Source of the DNA: Streptomyces noursei
Lineage (GTDB): Bacteria; Actinomycetota; Actinomycetes; Streptomycetales; Streptomycetaceae
Reading direction: 5' to 3'
Assembly: GCF_016917755.1 (NCBI RefSeq)
Contig: NZ_CP070326.1
Span: forward strand, 1,240,001-1,304,000
DNA: 64,000 bases
Shown here: positions 1 through 11,175 of the stretch, piece after piece
Layout of the letters: each line of letters begins with the position of its first letter
Position numbering within the stretch: the first letter of the stretch is position 1
Notes under the pieces: model-generated
What the model was told of the DNA's origin: nothing
Seen by the model: the letters and a program-made list of their open reading frames with translations, nothing else
Database searches by the model: none
Program-made: the position numbers and the translations under genes

Positions 1-3000
1 GCCGCGGACAGGATCGCTCCGTCGGCCCACTGCGCGATCGCGGCCGGATCTCCGCCGTCCGGCGCCTCCTCGAAGCGCAGCGGCACCAGGCCGGCCGCTT
101 CCGCCGCGTCATACACATGTTGGCGCGGTGTTCCGCCTTCCTCGACGAAGACGGTGCGCAGGGTCTCGTGGCGTTGGACGACATCGGCGAGCCCGGCGCG
201 CAGCGCATCGAGGTCCAGCGGGCCGTCGAGCCGCAGCACCAGCGGGATGTTGTAGGTGGCGCCGGGCCCCTCAAGCCTGCCCAGGAACCACAGGCGCTGT
301 TGCGCGAAGGACAGCGGGAGGTCTCGCGGACGCTCCTCGCGGACGAGGGCGGCCCGCGCCCGGTCGGCCGTGTCCAGTACGGTGGCGAGTTCGCTGACGG
401 TCGGGTGCTGGAAGAGCGTGCGCACGTCCAGTTCGGCGTCGAGTGCCGAGCGCGCGCGGCTGACCAGGCGCGTGGCCAGGAGCGAATGCCCCCCGAGCGC
501 GAAGAAGTCGTCGTGCACACCGATCCCGTCGGTGCCGAGGACGTCCGTGAACAAGGCGAGCAGGAGTTCCTCGCGGACGGAACGCGGTCCGCGCCCGGCA
601 GTGCGTTCCGGCACCCGGGGCGCGGGCAGAGCGCGGCGGTCCACCTTCCCGTTCGGCGTCAGCGGCAGCGTCGCGAGAGCCACGAAGACCGAGGGGACCA
701 TGTAGGCAGGAAGGACGCGGGCCACCGCCGCGGACAGTTCGCCCTCGTCCACGGGGGAGCCGTCCGCCGCAACCACATAGCCCACCAGTTGCCGGTCCCC
801 GGGCAGGTCCTCGCGTACGACGACGCAGGCGGCGACCACCGAGGGCAGTCCGGCGAGGACGCCTTCGATTTCGCCGGGTTCGATGCGGTGGCCGCGGAGT
901 TTGACCTGGTCGTCGGTCCGGGAGAGGTAGACGAGCCGGCCGTCCGCGTCCCACCGGACGAGGTCGCCGGTGCGGTACATCCGACCGCCCGACGGATCGA
1001 AGGGGTCGGCGACGAAGCGTGCGGCGGTCAGCCCCGGACGACCTGGGTAGCCGCGGGCGACGCCTTGGCCCGCCAGGTACAGCTCACCTGCGACTCCGGG
1101 CGGTACCAGTCCCAGCGCGGAGTCGAGGACGTAGGCCCGCATGCCGTCGAGGGGGCGGCCGATGGGCGGCGGGCCGGTGGGGGTTTCGGCGACGACGTGA
1201 TGGCGGGTGGCGAAGGTGGTCGTCTCCGTCGGCCCGTAGACGTGGTGTATGCGGGTGCCTGGCAGTTCGCGGGCGAGGTGCTGCATGGCGCGGGGCGCGG
1301 CGCGTTCGCCGCCTGTGCAGACCGCGCGGACCCCGGCGAGGGCCTGCGGGTCGACTTCGGCGATGACGTTGAACAGGGCGGTGGTCAGGAACAGGGCGGT
1401 GACCTGTTCCGTGGTGACGATGTCGCGCAGGACGTGCGGCTCCAGGGCGCCCTCCGGGGCGATGACCACCCGTCCGCCGTTGAGGAGGGGCACCCAGATC
1501 TCGAAGGTCGAGGCGTCGAAGACATACGCGGAGTGCAGGAGCACCGCGTCCGCGACACCGCCCGTCCAGGCACTGTCGGCGGCCAACGCCGCCACATCCG
1601 CATGCGAGACCCCAACACCCTTGGGCACACCGGTGGAACCGGACGTGAACATCACATACGCCAGCTGGCCACCGACCCGCACAGCAGGCAGCGCGGCGGC
1701 GGACACAGGCGCACCATCGACCACCCGACCCACGGCATCGACCACCACCACCGGCAGGGAGGCGCGCGCTTCCGCAACCCAGGCGTGGCCGGCCAGTTCC
1801 TCGCCGACGATCAGCACGCGCAAACCGGCTCCGCGGGCGGTCTGTCGCAACCGCTCGGACGGCCAGCGGATGTCCAGCGGCACATACGCGCCACCCGCCC
1901 GCACCGCGGCCAACGACGCCGTCACCACAGCGGCAGAACGCCCCAGCAGCACCCCCACCCCGTCCTCGACCGCTACACCGCACCCCACCAAACGCGACGC
2001 CAGGACACCCGAAAGCTCCGCCAACTCCCCGTACGACAGCTCCACTCCCCCGCCGGACACCGCCACCGCACGCCGGTCCGCAGCCACCCGCGCCGCGAAC
2101 AACTCGGGCAGTGATGCCCGCCGGTCCGGCTCGCACTCCGGTCGTTCGAGGGGGTTGCCTCGCCCTGTCGCGAGAACCTGACTGGCAGTCTGCTCGTCGA
2201 GCATCGCGAGGCGGGAGAGCGGAGACGTCGCGTCCGCCCGGGAGAGTTCGGCGACCAGCGCGGTGATGCCCTGCTGGTGCGGCCGGACGGCCTCGGGGCG
2301 GTACAGGTCCGGGTTCACATCGAAGCCGATCAGCGGCCCCTTCCCCTCCGCGCGCTCGGACACGAAGAGGGAGAGATCGTCGACCGGGCCGGTGGACAAC
2401 AGCCTTGAGGCGCCGGCGCTTCCGGCGAAGTCGAGGTCGTACTCGTAGGGCATGACGTTCACGACCACATCGCACAGCCGCGCCGCGTCGCCCGTGATCC
2501 TGAGGTCGCGGGCGAGCTGTTCCCTGGAGTAGCGGCGGTGACGCAGCGCCAGTCGCATCTCGGCGGCGACGGCCCGCACCAGTGCTTCGACGGTCATGCC
2601 CGGGGTGATCTGCACGCGCAACGGGAGGATGTTCGCGGTCATGCCCGGGATCGCGCGCAGACGGCCGGGGCGGCCGTTCGAGGCGAGCCCGATCGTCACG
2701 TCGCCGGTGCCGGTGACGCGGCTGAGGTATGCGGCGACCGCGGTCACGAAGACGGCGGACCATGTGGTTCTGGTCGCGGCGGCCAGTGCGCGCAGACCGT
2801 CCATCACCTGCGGGTCGAGAGTCTCCCCCTGGTGCAGGTGGTTACCGCGCCCAGAATGCTGTTCGTCACCGTTTCCCGGTCGCGAAGGAACGCGCTGTGG
2901 CAGGGAGGCGTCTTCGCCCGCGCTGTGCGCGGGGGCGAGAAGCGCGTTTCCGGTGTCGCGGCCGGACCGGGAGAAATCAGCGAATTTCTCAGTCCAATAT

Positions 3001-3593
3001 GCCCGGTCACGTTCGAAATCAGGAGACTGTCGATACGCCGTCTCGTCGTCGACGAGAGCACTGAGCGGAGCGAATAATTCCGGTCCCGCTTCGCCGCGCA
3101 CCGCGGCGGTATACGTCTCGGCAACTTTGCGCGCGAGAACGGAAGCACCGAGGCCGTCCATCACAATGTGGTGATAGCGGATGTACCAATAGTGGCGGTC
3201 GGGGCCCAGTGCGAGCAGAACGAAGGCATGGTGCGGTGCGGCCGACGTACCTGTGGTGGGCGTGGTGGCCATGTCTGCGGCCATGAAGCGCTCCGCGGCC
3301 GCGGCCGGGTCCACCTCGGCGGAGAGGTCGACGACGTACGGACGTCCCGGTGATGTGCGCACCACGCGCTGGTGGATACCGTCGCCCTGTTCCACGAACT
3401 CGGTATTGAGGCTGTCGCAGTCACTGCTGACTTTTTCGAGTGACGCTATGAAAAGAGCCTCGTCCAGGGGGCCTTGGATTTCTATGCATTCACCGATGTT
3501 GTACTTCGGGCTCTGCGGATCCAACTGCTGCCCGTACCACACTCCCTGCTGAGACATCGTCAGCGGGAGGAGGCGAGCGTGGTTTTTCTGCAT
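1..3593 (-). CDS. Non-ribosomal peptide synthetase, C-A-T-C visible, 3' end outside window
   Basis: Modular peptide synthetase reading leftward and cut by the window edge after about 1197 codons. Visible order: condensation domain (about residues 8-440, HHIVMDG at 141-147), adenylation domain (about 470-960, FTSGSTG near 649, FDAS with the Asp235-equivalent at 693), carrier domain (GGHSL, phosphopantetheine Ser 1037), then the start of an LCL-type C domain ([10 protein letters not shown]). Aligning the pocket to GrsA gives DAFFCGVTFK, closest to Ile/Val-type codes I remember; the substrate is an inference. No epimerase domain lies between T and the second C. ATG at 3593 follows GGGCGGAAG. Codon 173 is TTA (3075-3077), so translation probably depends on the bldA tRNA. 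mbtH lies directly upstream. Confidence 0.93.
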   Translation of the reverse strand, partial: MQKNHARLLPLTMSQQGVWYGQQLDPQSPKYNIGECIEIQGPLDEALFIASLEKVSSDCDSLNTEFVEQGDGIHQRVVRTSPGRPYVVDLSAEVDPAAAAERFMAADMATTPTTGTSAAPHHAFVLLALGPDRHYWYIRYHHIVMDGLGASVLARKVAETYTAAVRGEAGPELFAPLSALVDDETAYRQSPDFERDRAYWTEKFADFSRSGRDTGNALLAPAHSAGEDASLPQRVPSRPGNGDEQHSGRGNHLHQGETLDPQVMDGLRALAAATRTTWSAVFVTAVAAYLSRVTGTGDVTIGLASNGRPGRLRAIPGMTANILPLRVQITPGMTVEALVRAVAAEMRLALRHRRYSREQLARDLRITGDAARLCDVVVNVMPYEYDLDFAGSAGASRLLSTGPVDDLSLFVSERAEGKGPLIGFDVNPDLYRPEAVRPHQQGITALVAELSRADATSPLSRLAMLDEQTASQVLATGRGNPLERPECEPDRRASLPELFAARVAADRRAVAVSGGGVELSYGELAELSGVLASRLVGCGVAVEDGVGVLLGRSAAVVTASLAAVRAGGAYVPLDIRWPSERLRQTARGAGLRVLIVGEELAGHAWVAEARASLPVVVVDAVGRVVDGAPVSAAALPAVRVGGQLAYVMFTSGSTGVPKGVGVSHADVAALAADSAWTGGVADAVLLHSAYVFDASTFEIWVPLLNGGRVVIAPEGALEPHVLRDIVTTEQVTALFLTTALFNVIAEVDPQALAGVRAVCTGGERAAPRAMQHLARELPGTRIHHVYGPTETTTFATRHHVVAETPTGPPPIGRPLDGMRAYVLDSALGLVPPGVAGELYLAGQGVARGYPGRPGLTAARFVADPFDPSGGRMYRTGDLVRWDADGRLVYLSRTDDQVKLRGHRIEPGEIEGVLAGLPSVVAACVVVREDLPGDRQLVGYVVAADGSPVDEGELSAAVARVLPAYMVPSVFVALATLPLTPNGKVDRRALPAPRVPERTAGRGPRSVREELLLALFTDVLGTDGIGVHDDFFALGGHSLLATRLVSRARSALDAELDVRTLFQHPTVSELATVLDTADRARAALVREERPRDLPLSFAQQRLWFLGRLEGPGATYNIPLVLRLDGPLDLDALRAGLADVVQRHETLRTVFVEEGGTPRQHVYDAAEAAGLVPLRFEEAPDGGDPAAIAQWADGAILSA

Positions 3594-3873
3594 AATGCTT
3601 CCGCCCTTTCAGGGGGTGCGCTTCGGTCACCCCATCAGGGCACGGGAAAGAATCCCGGGTCCCCCGGAGTCAGGCGACACTGTGAATGGTGGGACAACGA
3701 CCCGAAGAATTACCGTTGATCGCCGTGCCGCAATCCCCGGAGATCCCTTCCGAGCATCGCGAACAGGCGTTACCGGCGAGAGCCGAAACGGAAGAATTGT
3801 TGTTCATGCGCAGCACCGCCCGGAACGGGCGATGGCGGACAGGACGGCCGGCGGCCACGCGGCGCCACCGGCG

Positions 3874-3897
3874 GGCGCGCCCTCAACGGGGCGCGCC
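3874..3897 (-). terminator. 9-bp GC hairpin between mbtH and the NRPS
   Basis: GGCGCGCCC and GGGCGCGCC form a perfect 9-bp stem with a 6-nt loop, about 35 nt after the mbtH stop and 280 nt before the NRPS start. No U-run follows in either direction. It could be an attenuator or partial terminator separating the two genes, or an mRNA stabiliser. Confidence 0.35.
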
Positions 3898-3929
3898 TCA
3901 GCCGTACTTGCCCTGGTCATGGCCGTGGG

Positions 3930-4148
3930 CTAGGAGCCCTGAGCCTCCATGGCGGCGACCAGACTGGCCGGTCGCATGTCCGTCCAGGTGGACTCGACGA
4001 ATTCCAGGCACTCCTGGCGCGACCCCTCCGGTCGCGCAACCTGCCATCCACCCGGCACCTCTGTGGTGGCGGGCCAGAGCGAGTACTGACGCTCCTCATT
4101 GACCAGAACGATGAATCGGGCAAACTCATCGTCAAAAACATTGGCCAT
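3930..4148 (-). CDS. MbtH-like protein
   Basis: A 72-residue MbtH family protein, the chaperone-like partner that binds and activates NRPS adenylation domains. The family signatures are present: NEERQYSLWP near the N-terminus, a GGW turn, and C-terminal VESTWTDMRPASL. ATG at 4148 is preceded by a purine-rich AAGGAG stretch. An upstream in-frame ATG at 4316 would add 56 residues with no family support, so it was not used. It lies directly upstream of the NRPS on the same strand and probably serves it. The orphan NRPS at 56516-59539 has no MbtH of its own nearby, so this one could also act there in trans. Confidence 0.95.
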   Translation of the reverse strand: MANVFDDEFARFIVLVNEERQYSLWPATTEVPGGWQVARPEGSRQECLEFVESTWTDMRPASLVAAMEAQGS

Positions 4149-4243
4149 AGCTTCCCCCTGCTCCTTCCCTCCTGCTGACCGGCAAACCGGGGTGTTCGGG
4201 ATGGCACCGCATCCCGCCCCCCGCCTACGCGCTACGGCATTGA

Positions 4244-4266
4244 CCGATATTCCGTACGGAAATCGG
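4244..4266. promoter_or_regulatory. Palindromic operator candidate upstream of mbtH
   Basis: The 12-bp perfect palindrome TTCCGTACGGAA is flanked by CCGAT on the left (plus one extra A) and ATCGG on the right, so the dyad extends to 23 bp. It sits 96-118 nt upstream of the mbtH start. The size and symmetry suit a dimeric repressor such as a TetR-family protein. No regulator gene is adjacent in the window. Confidence 0.45.
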
Positions 4267-4739
4267 GCGAGCGTCAGTACGGTACACCACAAAACCTTCA
4301 CACCCGACCAGTTCATCGAGCGGTCTGTCTAGGCGATCGCGCGCCACCGCGGCACCAGTGACCCGCCCCCTCGTAAGCAACCCATCGCCCACCCTTTCCG
4401 CCCAGGGTCACCGACCTGCCGATTTACGAGAAAGAAACACCAAGGCGCGGCCCGTGACACACGCGCAGCCACCCGCAGTGGTCGAAATTCGGCCACAACC
4501 TGGCCCATTCCATACAGGCCGACAACACGCCCCGGGCTCGCCCGACATGCATCACACCCCAGGGCACATTGAAGCTCCACCACGCCCCTATCCCGCAAAA
4601 CAAGCCTCAATGCGCCGTCAATGCGCCCTTGCGCAAACAACGATCAGAACGCCAGTGCGGCGCGATCCTTGCGTCAGAGCCGTGGCTCTTCGCCCCGCCG
4701 AGCTCGACCCTGGGCATCCTCGACGAGCCGACTGCCTGG

Positions 4740-4770
4740 CAGTCGACGGCCCTGACAGTCGACGGCCCTG
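4740..4770. repeat. 15-bp direct repeat, two copies
   Basis: CAGTCGACGGCCCTG occurs at 4740-4754 and again at 4756-4770 with one base between. No function is evident. Confidence 0.6.
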
Positions 4771-5484
4771 GCGGGCGTCACCGATGGCGGTTACGGCGTC
4801 AGTGCCTGTCTGCGGCAGGAGCCGGGTACGCAGGGGCCGCCTGGCGCGGTGATTGTGGGTCCGAACGGCCGTCGAATTCCCCCGCCCCCACGAGATCCCG
4901 GATCTCCAACTTCCCTTCATCGCCGCGACGTTGGGCGACTGAAACAACATCTGCACCACCCACACCATCTACGCCACCCGCATCAGGAACCTCACCCGAG
5001 CCAGAACGTGACGAAGTGCCGCTGAGCGCGGCCCAGTTGGCAGCGCGGGGACGTCTCGGGATTGCCGGTGCCGACACCCTGAAGAAGTCCCGTCATCGCA
5101 GGCCACAGGGCATGTCTTCGCCGCCAACGCGCCGCAGGTAGTGATCATTTGGTGGATCTGCTTCAAAGTTTGGGCACAAGTTGCACACATTCCTCTCTTC
5201 AGGCGGGCCTCGATGGTCTACATTGACCCTGCTTCACATGACACGAGGCGACAAATCGTGATCTTTAGCTCCTGCGTTACCGCAAGTCAGCAGCCATGTC
5301 CCCGGCGCCTTGACGTGGGGGTGATCAGTTCTTGGAGCCCGAGAGGGGCCTTGGGTGAGGGGAGCCCGAGGTTTCGACGGGTTCTCACACACCTCGACAG
5401 TCCGGCAGGACTGACGAGTCCACTGCCGCCTGGGTGGGGTGTTCACGTAGCGCTGCAATAGCCGGGATGTCATTCACGGGGGGG

Positions 5485-5580
5485 CGGGGGCCTCCCAAGG
5501 GGAGGAACAGCGCGGTGCGGGAGGCGGGGGCCTCCCGAGGGGAGGAACAGCGCGGGGGGCACGGGCCTCCCGGGGGGAGG
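5485..5580 (+). repeat. Three tandem units of about 40 bp, each with a Shine-Dalgarno-like hairpin
   Basis: Each unit contains GGGCCTCCC followed by GGGGAGG. The CCTCCC elements begin at 5491, 5531 and 5566, giving spacings of 40 and 35 nt. CCTCCC can pair with the following GGGAGG, so the last copy would hide the real Shine-Dalgarno site (5574-5580) of the gene starting at 5586. A diverged copy lies before the second gene at 7161-7182. This suggests translational control or local duplication of a leader. Confidence 0.7.
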
Positions 5581-5585
5581 AAACC

Positions 5586-7109
5586 GTGTGGAGCGAACAC
5601 GTCGAGCCCACTGATGACCTGAGGGGGTCTGTGCAGCAGGGGGAATTGGTCGGCCCGTTTCTCTCGGCGCCCGGGCGTCCGGTGGACGAGGCAATCGGCC
5701 AGCCCGCGATCGACTGGGAGCAGCGGTACCGCCGTACCGTGATCGCCAGCGATACCGCGGCCACCGCCTTCGTGGTGGCCGCGATCGGCAACTTCTTCGG
5801 GGCCCGGGACGCGGCCAACTGGCACGAGAAGTGGGGAATTCTCGCATTCTGCACCGAGCTGCTGGTGCTGGGGGCACTCGCGGTCAGCCGGGCGTGGGCT
5901 CCGGCCGTGCTCGGCCAGGGCGCCGAGGAATTTCGTCGGCTCGGACGCTCACTGTTCACGGCGACCGTCGTACTGGCGCTCGGCGGGATCGCCCTCGCCT
6001 CGCGCAACATCAAGCTCTGGATCTTCGTCGCGATTCCCGCGATCGCGCTCATCACCATGACCGCGCGCTATCTGCTGCGCCTCTGGCTGCACAAACAGCG
6101 GAAGGAAGGACGGTGCCTGCGCCCGGTGCTCGCTGCCGGGAGCCTGGCCACCGTGCACGACCTGATCACCCGGACCCGCAAGTTCCCGCACCTCGGCTGG
6201 CGGGTGGAGGCGGTGTGCACGACGGACGGTCTCGGGCTCGACGGTGACCGACTGGACGGGGTGCCGGTCGTCGGCAGACTGGCGGACGTCGCGGGCCACG
6301 TCCGCCGCGACGGCTACCGTGTCGTCGCGGTCACACCGGACCCGCACTGGTCTCCGGACCGGCTGCAGAGGCTGGCCTGGAACCTCGAAGGCAGCGATGC
6401 CGAGATGGTCGTGGCCCCCGTGCTGATGGAGGTGGCCGGCCCGAGGCTGCACGTCGACGCGGTGCTCGGGATACCGCTGCTGCGGGTCAGCATGCCGACC
6501 TTCACCGGGGGGCGTCGGGCGGTCAAAGAGGTCGTCGATCGGATGGGCGCGGCGATCCTGCTGATGCTGTTCGCGCCGCTGATGGTGTTCGTCGGGCTGC
6601 TCATACTGGTGGACAGCCGGGGCGGGGCGTTCTACCGCCAGCGCAGGGTCGGCAAGGACGGCCGCGAGTTCACCATCCTCAAGTTCCGCACCATGGTCGC
6701 CGGGGCGCACGGGGCACGTGCCGAACTGGCCGACCGCAACGAGGGCGCCGGACTGCTGTTCAAGCTCCGCCGGGATCCGCGGGTGACCCGGGTGGGAACG
6801 GTCCTGCGCCGGTATTCGATCGACGAACTCCCGCAACTCTTCAATGTGTTGACCGGATCGATGTCGCTCGTCGGTCCGCGGCCACCGCTGCCGGAGGAGT
6901 CCGCCGCGTACGGCCCGGACATCCGGCGGCGGCTGCTGGTCAAGCCCGGGCTCACCGGCCTGTGGCAGATCAGCGGACGCAGTGACCTGCCGTGGGAGGA
7001 GGCCGTCCGACTGGACCTGCGGTACGTGGAGGACTGGTCGCTCGCCCTCGACACAGTGATCTTGTGGAAGACGCTGCGTGCGGTGCTCCAAGGGCAGGGG
7101 GCCTATTGA
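5586..7109 (+). CDS. Polyprenyl-phosphate sugar-1-phosphate transferase (initiating enzyme)
   Basis: Starts polysaccharide repeat-unit synthesis by moving a sugar-1-phosphate from a nucleotide sugar to undecaprenyl phosphate on the inner membrane face. The protein has 507 residues. The N-terminal half has several hydrophobic membrane segments (about residues 50-185) and a CoA-binding-like region. The C-terminal third is the bacterial sugar transferase domain, with KFRTM, DELPQLFNVLTGSMSLVGPRP and KPGLTGLWQISGRSD. This is the WbaP/EpsL/ExoY type. GTG at 5586 has an excellent upstream GGGGGGAGG inside the repeat leader. It is the first gene of the operon. The sugar it transfers cannot be read from sequence. 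Confidence 0.92.
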   Translation: MWSEHVEPTDDLRGSVQQGELVGPFLSAPGRPVDEAIGQPAIDWEQRYRRTVIASDTAATAFVVAAIGNFFGARDAANWHEKWGILAFCTELLVLGALAVSRAWAPAVLGQGAEEFRRLGRSLFTATVVLALGGIALASRNIKLWIFVAIPAIALITMTARYLLRLWLHKQRKEGRCLRPVLAAGSLATVHDLITRTRKFPHLGWRVEAVCTTDGLGLDGDRLDGVPVVGRLADVAGHVRRDGYRVVAVTPDPHWSPDRLQRLAWNLEGSDAEMVVAPVLMEVAGPRLHVDAVLGIPLLRVSMPTFTGGRRAVKEVVDRMGAAILLMLFAPLMVFVGLLILVDSRGGAFYRQRRVGKDGREFTILKFRTMVAGAHGARAELADRNEGAGLLFKLRRDPRVTRVGTVLRRYSIDELPQLFNVLTGSMSLVGPRPPLPEESAAYGPDIRRRLLVKPGLTGLWQISGRSDLPWEEAVRLDLRYVEDWSLALDTVILWKTLRAVLQGQGAY

Positions 7110-7188
7110 TGCGCGGGGGACGGCGACGTCGTACGGCCGGCGCACGAACCGCAGGCCGAAGGGGCCTGCCTGGGGGGAGGAACGCGTC

Positions 7189-8500
<1,312 letters not shown>

Positions 8501-8511
<11 letters not shown>

Positions 8512-9781
8512 CGCTTCGTTTGGTGACATAGCCGGCGGCGACGGGGCGGCCCGGCGCGCCCTGATCCTGGTGGAGAACCTGTCGGTGCCGTTCGACCGGC
8601 GGGTGTGGCAGGAGTGCACGACGCTGCGCGACGCGGGCTGGGTGGTGCACGTCATCTGTCCCCGGGGGGAGAAGCGGGACACCGAGCCGGAGGCGGAGAT
8701 CGACGGGGTGCGGATCCACCGCTACCCGTTGCGCGCGGCCACCGGAGGGCCGGCCGGCTATCTGCGGGAGTACGGATCGGCGTTGTGGCACACGGCCCGG
8801 CTGGCCCGCAGGGTCGGCCCGGTCGACGTGGTCCACGCCTGCAACCCGCCCGACCTGCTGTTCCTGCCGGCCCTGTGGCTGAAGCGGCGCGGCGCACGGT
8901 TCGTCTTCGACCAGCACGACCTGGTGCCCGAGCTGTACCTCTCCCGGTTCGACCGTGGCGAAGATCTGCTCTACCGCGCCGTGTGCGCACTGGAACGGCG
9001 GACCTACCGGGCCGCGGACATCGTGCTCGCCACGAACGAGAGCTACCGGGACGTCGCGGTGCGCCGTGGCGGCAAGCGGCCGGCGGACGTCTTCGTGGTG
9101 CGCAGCGCGCCTGCCGTCGAGCGGTTCCAACCGGTGCCTGCCGAGCCGGAGTTGAAGCGCGGCAAGTCTCATCTGTTGTGCTACCTCGGCGTCATGGGCC
9201 CGCAGGACGGCGTCGACTACGCCTTGCGGGCCCTGGCGAAGCTGCGCGACGAGCTCGGGCGGACCGACTGGCACGCGGTGTTCGTCGGCGCCGGCGACGC
9301 CTTCGACGCGATGGTGGAACTGTCCTGGCGGCTCGGGCTCTCGGAGCAGGTGCAGTTCACCGGGCGCATTCCGGACGCCGACCTGGTGCGCTATCTGTCC
9401 ACCGCGGACGTGTGCCTCTCCCCCGACCCCCGCAATCCGCTCAACGACGTGTCGACCATGAACAAGGTCCTGGAGTACATGGCGATGGGCCGGCCCATCG
9501 TCTCGTTCGACCTCCGGGAGGCGCGGGTCTCCGCCGGTGGCGCCGCCGTCTACGCGCCCGCCAACGACGAGGCCGCATTCGCCGAGCTCATCGCGCTGCT
9601 GCTGGACGATCCGGAGAAGCGGGCCCGGATGGGCAAGATCGGCCAGGAGCGGATCGGCGGACCGCTCTCCTGGCGGAACTCGCAGGCGTCGCTGCTCGCC
9701 GCGTACGCCGCCGCCTGCCGTGACCGCGCTCCGGTGTCGGCGGGCGACCCGGACCGGGCAGGGCGGAGGCCCCGCCGTTGA
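8501..9781 (+). CDS. GT4-type glycosyltransferase
   Basis: Retaining glycosyltransferase of the GT-B fold, 426 residues, expected to add a sugar to the lipid-linked repeat unit in the cytoplasm. The N-terminal half opens with ALILVENLSVPFDRRVWQE and contains FDQHDLVPE. The C-terminal half has the donor-binding pattern STMNKVLEYMAMGRPIVSFD. The start is uncertain: TTG at 8501 overlaps the end of the dehydrogenase gene and lacks a clear ribosome binding site, so translation is probably coupled. The 3' end overlaps the next gene by 4 bp. Confidence 0.88.
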
Positions 9782-11175
9782 GCGATGACACGATACGCCT
9801 GGCCACGATCGGGCGGATCATCCGTCGGCGATGGCGGCTTCTCGCCGTCCTCGCCGTGGTGGGTGCGCTCTTCGGCTACGGCACCTCTGCGCTGATTCCG
9901 CCGAGTTACACGGCGTCGGCGTCGGTACTGCTGCCGGGCCAGTGGGAGGAGCGCGAGCTGTTGACCCAGGTGGACATCTCGACCAGTTCGACGGTGCTCG
10001 ACCGCGCGGCTGCCACGCTCGGTTGGACCGGGGTCGGCGGCAGTGAGCTGCGGGATCGGGTGAGCGCCAAGGCCGCCGACGGGAACATCATCACGATCTC
10101 GGGCACGGCCGACACCCCGGAGCGTGCGCAGCAACTCTCCGACCAGGTGGTCCGGCAGTTCGTCACCTTCGCCGCACGGATCGTGGGCGACAACGGCGAC
10201 CCCGAAGCGGCGGCGCGGCCCGAGGCGCTGCGGCAGATGGTGGTGCAGACCAGCCGCCGCATCACCGAGCTGGCCGATGCGGCCGATCCGGGGCGGACCG
10301 TGGAGAGCGTGCAGACCCGCACCGAGCTCGCGAAGCTGCGCACCGCGCTGCAGGAGGCCGTCAACAAACTGGACCAGGCCGCCCCGACTGCCAACAAGGC
10401 CAACATGGTCGTCATGGGTCCGGCGACCCGGCCGACCGGCGAGGCACCGCCGACGAGAGTGCAGCTCACCCTCGCCGGGGCGCTGGTGTTCTTCCTGCTC
10501 GCGGTCATCGGCCATCTCGCCGCCGCACGGATGACTCGCCGACTGCGCGCCGAACCGGAGATCGCCGCGGCGCTGGGCTCGGTGCTGCTGGGTACCGTCG
10601 ACGTACCTGATGAACGGCCCGCGCACCGGTCGGAAGGCCATGGCCCGCGGGCCCGGATCCGCCGGCTGCTGGGCGTCGACACCCGGTGGGACACACCCGC
10701 CCCGCAGACGTCCGGCGACGAGGCCGACAGGCAGATCCGCTACCGGCGGGTGTGCGCCCGACTACAGGAGCAACTTCCGCCTCCCCGGCGGCTGTTGGCC
10801 GTCGTCCCGGACGGCGACGAGATCGCCCGCCGGGCCGCCGGACGGCTCGTCGACGAGGCCGAGAGCGATCCTTCCTCATCCTCTTCGAGCAGGGGATACC
10901 CCCTGCTGCGGGTGGTGGGGGTCTCGGTGGACCGGCCGATGGTGCCGGACCGGGGCAACGAGTCCGGTGCCCTGGTCGTGCTCAGCGCGGGCAGCTGGAC
11001 GGCGGGGGAGCTCGCCGGCATCGCCGAGGCGTGTGCGGACGCCGGGCACGAGGTCGTCGGCATCGTCGTCGCCGGCACGGTCCGGGCCCGTCCGGCGCAG
11101 TCTCCCGGCCGCCCACCGGATGACGCCACTTTGGTGCTCGCGGTCCGCGGCCACGCGGCGGGAGGTTCCGCGTGA
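9778..11175 (+). CDS. Wzz/KapB-like polysaccharide chain-length protein
   Basis: Polysaccharide co-polymerase-like membrane protein of 465 residues. One membrane segment is near the N-terminus (LLAVLAVVGALFGYGTSAL) and another near residues 225-245 (LTLAGALVFFLLAVIGHLAA); the long loop between them carries alpha-helical, coiled-coil-like sequence. This is the Wzz topology. The C-terminal cytoplasmic region has no Walker A motif, so it is not a tyrosine kinase. TTG at 9778 lies in a TTGA overlap with the previous stop and has GGGCGGAGG upstream. A mobile palindromic repeat is fused in frame at 10861-10902. Confidence 0.85.
   Translation: MSDDTIRLATIGRIIRRRWRLLAVLAVVGALFGYGTSALIPPSYTASASVLLPGQWEERELLTQVDISTSSTVLDRAAATLGWTGVGGSELRDRVSAKAADGNIITISGTADTPERAQQLSDQVVRQFVTFAARIVGDNGDPEAAARPEALRQMVVQTSRRITELADAADPGRTVESVQTRTELAKLRTALQEAVNKLDQAAPTANKANMVVMGPATRPTGEAPPTRVQLTLAGALVFFLLAVIGHLAAARMTRRLRAEPEIAAALGSVLLGTVDVPDERPAHRSEGHGPRARIRRLLGVDTRWDTPAPQTSGDEADRQIRYRRVCARLQEQLPPPRRLLAVVPDGDEIARRAAGRLVDEAESDPSSSSSSRGYPLLRVVGVSVDRPMVPDRGNESGALVVLSAGSWTAGELAGIAEACADAGHEVVGIVVAGTVRARPAQSPGRPPDDATLVLAVRGHAAGGSA
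10861..10902 (+). repeat. Intragenic 42-bp repeat, copy A
   Basis: This 42-nt stretch in the Wzz-like gene matches copy B at 18807-18848 at 38 of 42 positions. It encodes ESDPSSSSSSRGYP in frame and contains the palindromic GGGGATACCCC end. The host genes are unrelated, so the match marks a repeat rather than homology. Confidence 0.85.

Larger units (their letters stand above)
4149..5484. other. Long stretch without a convincing gene
   Basis: About 1.3 kb between the divergent mbtH-NRPS unit and the polysaccharide operon. Possible reading frames here show poor third-position GC bias, no domains and no start sites with good ribosome binding sites. It holds the palindrome at 4244-4266 and a 15-bp direct repeat at 4740-4770. 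It must contain the promoters for both divergent units, but I cannot place them with confidence. Confidence 0.5.

Noticed and set aside
1084..2763. Minus-strand frame in the NRPS region and a long plus-strand frame at 117-2114
   Set aside because: Both are out of frame with the NRPS, whose motifs (HHIVMDG, FTSGSTG, GGHSL) fall in one continuous frame from 3593 to the edge.
4665..4770. Frame reading ILDEPTA, like the Walker B end of an ABC ATPase
   Set aside because: Isolated seven-residue match with no Walker A or signature motif nearby; the flanks are a direct repeat.
5141..5461. 106-codon plus-strand frame upstream of the polysaccharide operon
   Set aside because: Poor codon bias, no ribosome binding site, no family resemblance.
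5485..5580. CRISPR-like spaced repeats
   Set aside because: Only three units, variable spacing and almost no spacer; the units carry ribosome binding sites instead.
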